A DNA stretch of 64,000 bases, taken from contig JAJHZJ010000694.1 in assembly GCA_023548195.1 (NCBI GenBank), positions 1,178,001 through 1,242,000 on the forward strand, in the 5' to 3' direction. The stretch comes from Bettongia penicillata ogilbyi (Eukaryota; Chordata; Mammalia; Diprotodontia; Potoroidae). Under the pieces are notes generated by a model. That model saw only the letters and a program-made list of their open reading frames with translations, had not been told where the DNA came from and did no database searches. The position numbers were made by a program, and so were the translations under genes. Shown in pieces: positions 57,560 to 64,000 of the stretch (positions are counted from its first letter, which is position 1; every line of letters starts with the position of its first letter).

Positions 57560-57920
57560 CAGTCAAGAAATATTTGTGAAGTACCTACTATATGTCAGGG
57601 ACTGTGCTAAGTCCCTAGGGACACATCTTTTGGAATTGTCTGCAAAGTCAGTGCCTTTACAGATACTTTCTATGGGACAGGCACTGTGCTAAACACTAGG
57701 GATACAAAAAAGGCAAAAAACAGTGCCTGCTCTGAAGGATCTCAGAGTTTAATGAGGGAGACAACAAGCAAACAACTATATACAGGATAAAATAGGGGTA
57801 CTCTTGGAGGGATGGTACTAAGATTTAGGGAGGACTAGGAAAGATTTCTTGAAGAAGGTGAGCCCTTAGTTGAGATCTGAACGAATACAGAATAACTAGG
57901 AGGCAGAAATGAAAAGTGAA
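57560..57920 (-). mobile_element. L2-like LINE remnant, antisense
   Basis: Contains aagtacctactatatgtcag, ggcactgtgctaaacactag, aatgagggagacaacaagca and ttcttgaagaaggtgagccc. Confidence 0.75.
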
Positions 57921-58307
57921 AGAGATCCAGAAATCAGAGAAAGCAAGTAAAAATACTCAGAATTAGAAGATATCATCTAGGCTGTCTCAGGATGGTCTGA
58001 TCAAATCTGACTTGCCCATATTGGAAGGCCAACTCACCCAATGAGAGGTATTGAGCACATACATGTTATAGAAGAAGCCAGGGAAAGGGGAAATAGATTT
58101 CATTCTCCTCTGATTGTCTTCCCTAGGACTGGAATGCTTTGAAGGGATACATAAAGAAACGGTCATGTTGGCAAAAGCCCCCATAGTACCAACAAGCCCT
58201 ACCACCCCAAACCTGAATTCATGAGGCTCTTCTGAATCCGAATCACTCCACAACAGAGTTACTTTCAGAGACAGCTTCCACTCTTCCTTAAATTCCCCAG
58301 TATATGC

Positions 58308-58603
58308 TTTGTTCTTGAAGAAGACCATGACATGAGGGAGGTGATGCCATGACATGCAAATGAATTGGATGCAAGTGAGGGAGGGCTGTGCGAAGTCACC
58401 AGCCTCACTTTCTTCTCTGAAGTCATCTGGGTCTGGTGCTGAGATACAGATCAGGATGACTGGAAATGGCCCTGGATGCAGTGGGAGATTTTGGCCTTTT
58501 TAAGCTGAGGTCTTTAACGGTCTCAATTTGACTGAAGCAACACCCATTCATTGATTAAGGCTAGGTAAAAAATAATGCAGAGAATGGTCTCTTTACCTAC
58601 TAA
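58308..58603 (-). mobile_element. RTE-type LINE 3' end, antisense (left arm of inverted pair)
   Basis: Contains ttgttcttgaagaagaccat, gacatgagggaggtgatgcc, gtcatctgggtctggtgctg and, at its far end, ggctaggtaaaaaataatgc. It is the inverse of 59259-59578. Confidence 0.8.
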
Positions 58604-58879
58604 AAAAAAAAATCATCAGGGTTTCTGACCAAAACAGAAACAATTACTATTTACATTCACTCTGAGCCAATCAGAGCCCAAACAATGACCAAGTGGGATT
58701 GGCCTGGGACCTATTGTTGGCCAATCAGTGAGAGCCAGGGTGATTTGGGTTTCAGATATGTTCCTTAAGAAAAAAAAAAATCTAGCCCATAAACTCTAAG
58801 ATAACTTGTGAGGTTTTAGCAACCAAAATTTACATACCTTTGGGCAGAACACCCACAGGTAAGGATATGACACAGAAGG

Positions 58880-59010
58880 AAGAGAAAGAGAGAGAGAAGA
58901 AAGGAAGAAAAGAAGGAAGGAAGGAAGGAAGGAAGGAAGGAAGGAAGGAAGGAAGGAAGGAAGGAAGGAAGGAAGGAAGGAAGGAAGGAAGGAAGGAAGG
59001 AAAGAAGGCA
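58880..59010 (+). repeat. (GGAA)n microsatellite
   Basis: About 22 uninterrupted AAGG units at 58913-59002, with imperfect GA-rich flanks. Confidence 0.97.
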
Positions 59011-59092
59011 GGCAGAAGCTATGTTGCTCAACTGGTCAGTTCTAGTTGGGTCCCCAGTGGGCAGCTCCTACTACTACTCAGAAAGGTTATTG

Positions 59093-59243
59093 TTTATCCA
59101 GTGTTCTCAGAGAGAACCATGACATCAGGGAGGTGATACCGTGATATGCAAGTGAATTGAATATAAGTGAGGGAGGCTTATGCAAAGTCACTAGCCTCCC
59201 TTTCTCCTCCAGAGCCATCTGGGTCCAGTGGCAAGATATGGAT
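59093..59243 (-). mobile_element. RTE-type 3' end fragment, antisense
   Basis: Contains gagaaccatgacatcaggga, ggtgataccgtgatatgcaa and agagccatctgggtccagtg, and ends at a T-rich run. Confidence 0.8.
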
Positions 59244-59258
59244 TTCTTTTTTTTTTTT

Positions 59259-59578
59259 GACTAGGTAAAAGAGGCCATTCTCTGCCTTATTTCTTACCTA
59301 GCCTTAATCATTGAATGGCACATTGCCTCAGCCAGACTGAAGCCTGTTAAAGTCCTTAACTTAAAAAGGCCAAGGTCCTCCACTGTATCCAGGACCCTCT
59401 CCAGTCATCCTGATCTACATATCACCACTAGACCCAGATGGCTCTAGAGGAGAGAGTGAGGCTGGTGACTCTACACTTCCCTCCCTCCCTTAAATCCAAT
59501 TTATTTGCATGTCATAACATCACCTCCCTGATGTCATGGTCTTCTTCAGGAATGAAAGACAAAGAACAACATGCTTCA
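59259..59578 (+). mobile_element. RTE-type LINE 3' end, sense (right arm of inverted pair)
   Basis: Contains ctaggtaaaagaggccattc, tctccagtcatcctgatcta, ccagatggctctagaggaga and gatgtcatggtcttcttcag. It pairs with 58308-58603 along nearly its whole length. Confidence 0.85.
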
Positions 59579-60925
59579 TTCTGTCATCATTCAGTGTTCT
59601 GTAGTTCCCTATATGTACTACATTTTGTTGGCATCATGGCCAAGGATAGTGCTGAAGGTAAAAACTTAGCCAGAGCTACCATAAGGTACCACATTGTGTT
59701 CCTGTGCTCGTTTGTGCAGTTCAGCTTTGTCCGCTAATGTCATGCTGACAGAAAGTCTACTATACCTTACGCCTGAACATGGTGATGATAGAATATCTGG
59801 AATCATAGAATCCCGGGCAGCCCTTTTACTCCTGTGTAATTGATTGTCTATTCCACTAAGCACAGGGGTTATTCCGAACAGTCTCTTCTCTCCTTAAGCC
59901 TCTCACAGCACCTCTTCCCACAGCACATCCAGCTAAGGATTTTAACTCATTCTTTACTGAAAAAAAATCAAGTCTTCTCGCTCTCATCTCACATACCCCA
60001 TGGCTTTCTCTTTTCCTCAAGCCTCTGATGAAGAGATGACCCTTCTCCTTGTTAAAGAAGCCCCTACATATGCACCCTTGATTCTATCCTCTCCCATTTT
60101 CTCCAGCAAAGTATCCCTACCAGCATGTCAGGTAGACAGGCAGGCAATAAGGTTTTACTAAACACTTACTGTTTGCTAGACTTTGTATACAAGCATAGGC
60201 AAAAGGAAAGATATTCCCTGCCTTCATTCTAATAGGATGTAAAAAAATATGAAAAACCAGAGGCTAGAGGGGAGAAAACAGCCCCCCTTCGCCCCAGAGA
60301 AAGGCATAGGTGAGATCCAGAGAGTCAAAAGTGCAACTGAGAGGGGAATGAGGCATGGTTGGTCCATCTCCAAAATGGAGGCCCTCAGAAGGGACTCACC
60401 AATGAAACTTGGAGGCCTCAAAACGGAACTTATCAATGGGAAAAGGGGACAGCAAGGCAGAGGACTGTTCTAGGCTGAGAACACCCCGGGTAAAGAGACA
60501 CTTCAGGGTGAGGACACAGATGAGAAACCTTCCTCACTGCTCTTCAATCTCTCTATATGCTGGTTCCTTTCCTGCTGCTACAAATATGCTCAAGAATCCC
60601 CAACCCACAAAAACAAAAAACCTAAAGCAGGGATTCTACCATGTGTGCTTACTGTTTGCCTATATCTCATCTCTCCTTATTATGTATCCATGAAAAAGCT
60701 ATCTATAGTCAGTGTCTCTACTTCCGTTTTTCTCCCTCTTCTAAATCTTCTGAAATCTTTATCTGCCAACTGAAATGGCTCCCTCTAAAGTTGCCTGTGA
60801 ACACCAACTTGCCAAAACTTATGTCCTTTTCTCAGTCTTCATCCTCGACCCCTCTGTTACAAATTGACACTGTGGACAACCTTCTGTTACTGCGTATTCT
60901 CTGCTTCCTGAGTTTTCATGATGAT

Positions 60926-60928
<3 letters not shown>

Positions 60929-60987
<59 letters not shown>

Positions 60988-61090
60988 CTGTCTCTCTCTC
61001 TGTCTCTCTCTCTCTCTCTGTCTCTCTCTCTCTCTGTCTGTCTCTGTCTCTGTCTCTCTCTATCTATCTATCTATCTCTATCTCCCTCTA

Positions 61091-61144
<54 letters not shown>

Positions 61145-61240
61145 CCTGCCTCTCTCTCTGTCTCTTTCTCCCTCCCTCCCTCTCTCTCTCTCTCCTTCCC
61201 TCCCTCTCTCTCTCCCTCCCTCCCTCCCTTCCTCCATATG
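60929..61240 (+). repeat. (CT)n/(CTGT)n/(CCCT)n microsatellite, 310 bp
   Basis: Pure CT, then tctgtctc, tctatctatcta and cctccctccc blocks. The long Ser/Leu frame across it is a translation of the repeat. Confidence 0.97.
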
Positions 61241-62159
61241 TGTGTAAGTATATATGCATCCCCTCAGTTAATGATCTCCTCCGCTTCTATGGGTTCAGTC
61301 ATAATTTTGATGCAGATGACTCCCACAGGTAGAGATCTGGTCTTAGTTTTTCTAGTGAGCTGCCATTGCTCCCAGTCCCATGAATTACCTATTAGACATT
61401 CAGAACTGGGTTCCTGTAGATATTTGAAATTTTTACATGTCCAAAAATGGAATTCATCATAAAAACTCACTCCCTATCTAATTTTCCTTTTACTATCAAG
61501 AATATCATCCTCCTTCCAGCTCAGAATTACATCCACATCATCTTCAGTTCCTCATTCATTCCACATTTCCAATCAGTTAACAAATCTTATCATTTCCACC
61601 TCCACAAAACATCTCATTTTTGTATACTTCTTTTCACTCAACAACCACAACCCTGGTTCAGGCCCTCCTCATGCCTTGCCTGGACTGCTGCCACAGCCTC
61701 CTAACTGGTTTTCTGACTTCATCTCACCCCACTCCAATCTATCCTCTGCAGAGCTTCCAAAATAATTTTCCTGGAACACAGGTGCAATCATATCGCCCCC
61801 TTGCTCAGTAAATTCCAGTGGCTCCCTGTTACTCAAATATAAGCACAAACGTGGTCCCCCCCTCTCTTTCCAGTCTTCTTACTCTTCCATTATCCTCCAT
61901 ACAGTCCACAGTCTAGCCACATGGTCTATGTACTGCTCCTTGTATCTAACTCCCATATCCATATTTGTGCACTGGCTATCCCTAACGCTAATACCTGGAA
62001 GGCTCTTCCTTCCCATCTTCTTCTCTTAGAATCTCCTGCTTCCTTAAAGACTCAGATCACATGACCCTCTTTAGAGAAAGTCTTTTGGGGACCCTGCCTC
62101 CCACCTGCTAATGTCTCTCCCTTTAGCACTACCTTGCACCTACTTAGTAAGCAATTTAT

Positions 62160-62216
62160 ATACATATGCCTATATGTGTGTATACACATACACACATATA
62201 TGCCTATACACATGTA
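62160..62216. repeat. TATG/CACA-rich simple repeat in L2
   Basis: Imperfect catatgcctatatgtgtgta and its near inverse, able to fold on itself. Confidence 0.8.
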
Positions 62217-62345
62217 CATTGTCTCCCTCATTAAAATGTAAGTTCTTTGAGGGCAGGGACAGATTTTGCTATTACTTTGTATCCCTAGCACTTAGCATAT
62301 AATAAGTACTTAATAAATGCTTTTTGAATGATTGATTGGTTAATC

Positions 62346-62425
62346 ATAGGATCATAAATTTAGAATTATAAAAAACATTAGAAGTCATCTAGCCCAACCC
62401 CCTCACTTTCAGTACCAGGCTTAAG
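62346..62425 (-). mobile_element. MIR/CR1 tail fragment, antisense
   Basis: Contains aatcataggatcataaattt and agaagtcatctagcccaacc. Confidence 0.55.
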
Positions 62426-63130
62426 AGGGAACTAATTAGAGAGAGGCTTCCTTCCTGGTACCATTTAAATCTCACCATATTTAAAACCAACACTGATTGC
62501 CTTCCCCAACTTAAAAAGGAAAACCAAAATGTGACATCTAATAAATATTCAATGTAATAATATTCCTCTTCTCTTTACTTGGAAATTATACTATAATTAG
62601 TTCTCTAATCCTCAACTCAGCAATTGCCTTTTCTGTTTTCACCATTAATAGATTTTCTCATTTATTCTTGGTACACATTATTCAACTGAGTCACATGTTG
62701 TTAATAAATCTATCGGTCCGATGTCATTATTGGGGAAAGAGATGCTTCTTCATAAAGGCATAAATCTTCACAAGATTGTCTGAAGTCTTGATTTACGTCA
62801 TTGCTTCTGCCCTGGCGTAAGTCATGTAGGTAGTGAAGAGTGACGTAAATGAAGCCTTCAGATGATTACAAAGAATTATGTCCCCATTACTGGCACAGAA
62901 CAAATGGATTCCTAACCAAAATATCGCTCCACTGAGTACTGTGTACCAAGAATAAACTGGAGAGATCATTAGAAGTAAAAATAAAAGAAGCAATTGTTCT
63001 GAATTTTTAAAAAACTTATGCAAGATTTGTGGATGAGGCAGATGTCACTCTAATTAAAAGGGGAAAAGCAACCTGACAAATGAGAATGTATGCTGGATTT
63101 CTACCTGGAATCCAAATGAAGGCTTCCATT
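62426..63130. other. Unidentified segment
   Basis: No repeat family or exon recognised. The 76-codon minus-strand frame at 62793-63023 has a hydrophobic stretch but no motif. Confidence 0.5.
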
Positions 63131-63134
63131 TTAC

Positions 63135-63260
63135 TTGGGATGGTGGATAGAGTACTAGACTGAGAGTCAGAGAGATATGGGTTCTACCCCTAGATAGCTC
63201 CATTTACTAGTAGCAGAGAGATACATGTAGGATGTAAAATGCTTTGCATACACCTTCCAT
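63135..63260 (+). mobile_element. MIR-type SINE fragment
   Basis: Contains ggatggtggatagagtacta and gagagtcagagagatatggg then ttctacccc. Confidence 0.65.
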
Positions 63261-64000
63261 CTGTCCATGAACAGATGAAAGTAAGCAGTCAGGAAAGCTT
63301 CAACTCTTACTGAATTAGTTGCCATATAGTTAAAACAGAAGTAACTGATAGTACAGACCCCCCAGAAGAAAGTGCTTCATAAACTTAAAAGGTTCATAAG
63401 CTTATAAAATACCTGATAATGTGAATTTTTTTTATTTATTAGGTAGAAGAAATAATGGACTTGAAAAAGGACTCCATGATAATAAAAAAAGAAATACTTT
63501 CTCCCAAGCCAACATCTCCAAACACCACCACATGAAAGATTTGTATTTAACACCATATGATCTTGAAAAATGTCATGTCACCCAAATTGTTGTAAATTGG
63601 ACTCTTGAGTAGATTGCTCAACAATATCCCCCTCTAAAATTCTGTTATAAGCAAAAGCATACTCTAAGAATAACAAACACTAAAAACTAAATGTATATGC
63701 TCTGAATTTACTACTATGATCAAATTAAACACAAAATTACTCTGACTCATATTTAGTTACCAAATCCAAAACTAGGCTGAGGTAACTAGGGCTTTGATCT
63801 ACGGTGACAAATTTTGAGGGTGGTGACATTTGCAGTCCAATAATTAGTTTAAAATAGGAATCTACTGGATGTTGGCCTAAAGACACAAAGGATAAAGAGT
63901 AAAAAAGGCAGCTGTCTAAAAAGAACAATATGGATGCACAGGGAAATATATCACTTTCGATTTTATAAAGTCTTTTATAAAGACACATAGTATATGGAAA
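63261..64000. other. Unidentified AT-rich right edge
   Basis: No exon, RNA gene or repeat recognised in the last 740 bases. Confidence 0.5.

Larger units (their letters stand above)
60520..62345 (+). mobile_element. Long L2-type LINE 3' end carrying a CT microsatellite
   Basis: Sense L2-like text runs from about 60520 (atctttatctgccaactgaa) on both sides of the CT repeat, through tgcctggactgctgccacag, agcttccaaaataattttcc and ccagtggctccctgttactc, to the end gtaagttctttgagggcagg and agtacttaataaatgctttt. Confidence 0.75.

Noticed and set aside
58816..59031. Frame with repeated LPSF units on the minus strand
   Set aside because: Direct translation of the GGAA microsatellite.
60641..61462. 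273-codon plus-strand frame, rich in Ser and Leu
   Set aside because: Its middle is only the translated CT microsatellite, and both ends are L2-like LINE text.
23011..64000. Exons of the next gene upstream of LGI2 (SEPSECS is the neighbour I recall in placentals)
   Set aside because: I found no splice-bounded frame with recognisable protein similarity on either strand; the gene probably lies beyond the right edge.

Overview
This is mammalian nuclear DNA, almost certainly marsupial. It holds one recognisable host gene and a dense record of transposon insertions. The marsupial call rests on three things: many copies of two CORE-SINE types with RTE-like 3' tails, a recent HAL1 (ORF1-only L1) insertion with a L1-like 5' end, and abundant L2, MIR and L3/CR1 remnants. 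The species cannot be named from the sequence alone. No prokaryotic, viral or CRISPR-like system is visible.

Positions 1-22682, minus strand: the 5' part of LGI2, a secreted leucine-rich glioma-inactivated family protein. Exons 1-6 were read directly. Exon 1 carries the signal peptide and LRRNT, exons 2-5 are 72 bp each with one LRR apiece, and exon 6 is 170 bp with the LRRCT. All the introns whose ends can be seen have GT-AG ends. Exons 7-8, which should carry the EPTP beta-propeller, lie to the left of position 1. The introns are filled with MIR, L2, L3/CR1, L1 and hAT remnants, one marsupial SINE with a perfect 14-bp target-site duplication, and a 60-bp tandem array.

Positions about 22300-23010: the LGI2 CpG island. 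It holds the promoter and 5' leader, two short tandem repeats, and an upstream ORF that overlaps the LGI2 start codon.

Positions about 23011-64000: intergenic DNA upstream of LGI2. I found no convincing host exon on either strand. It contains SINEs, LINE remnants, two long polypurine tracts, several microsatellites and an approximately 300-bp inverted pair of RTE-type 3' ends. The most striking element is a 2,883-bp HAL1 retrotransposon at 35717-38599. It has a perfect 16-bp target-site duplication, an intact 343-residue ORF1 and no ORF2.

The window therefore shows two layers: a conserved neuronal gene with invariant exon architecture, and lineage-specific retrotransposition around it. I did not find a credible new multi-gene system. 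The best leads are the young HAL1 with its tandemly built coiled coil, and the overlapping upstream ORF of LGI2.
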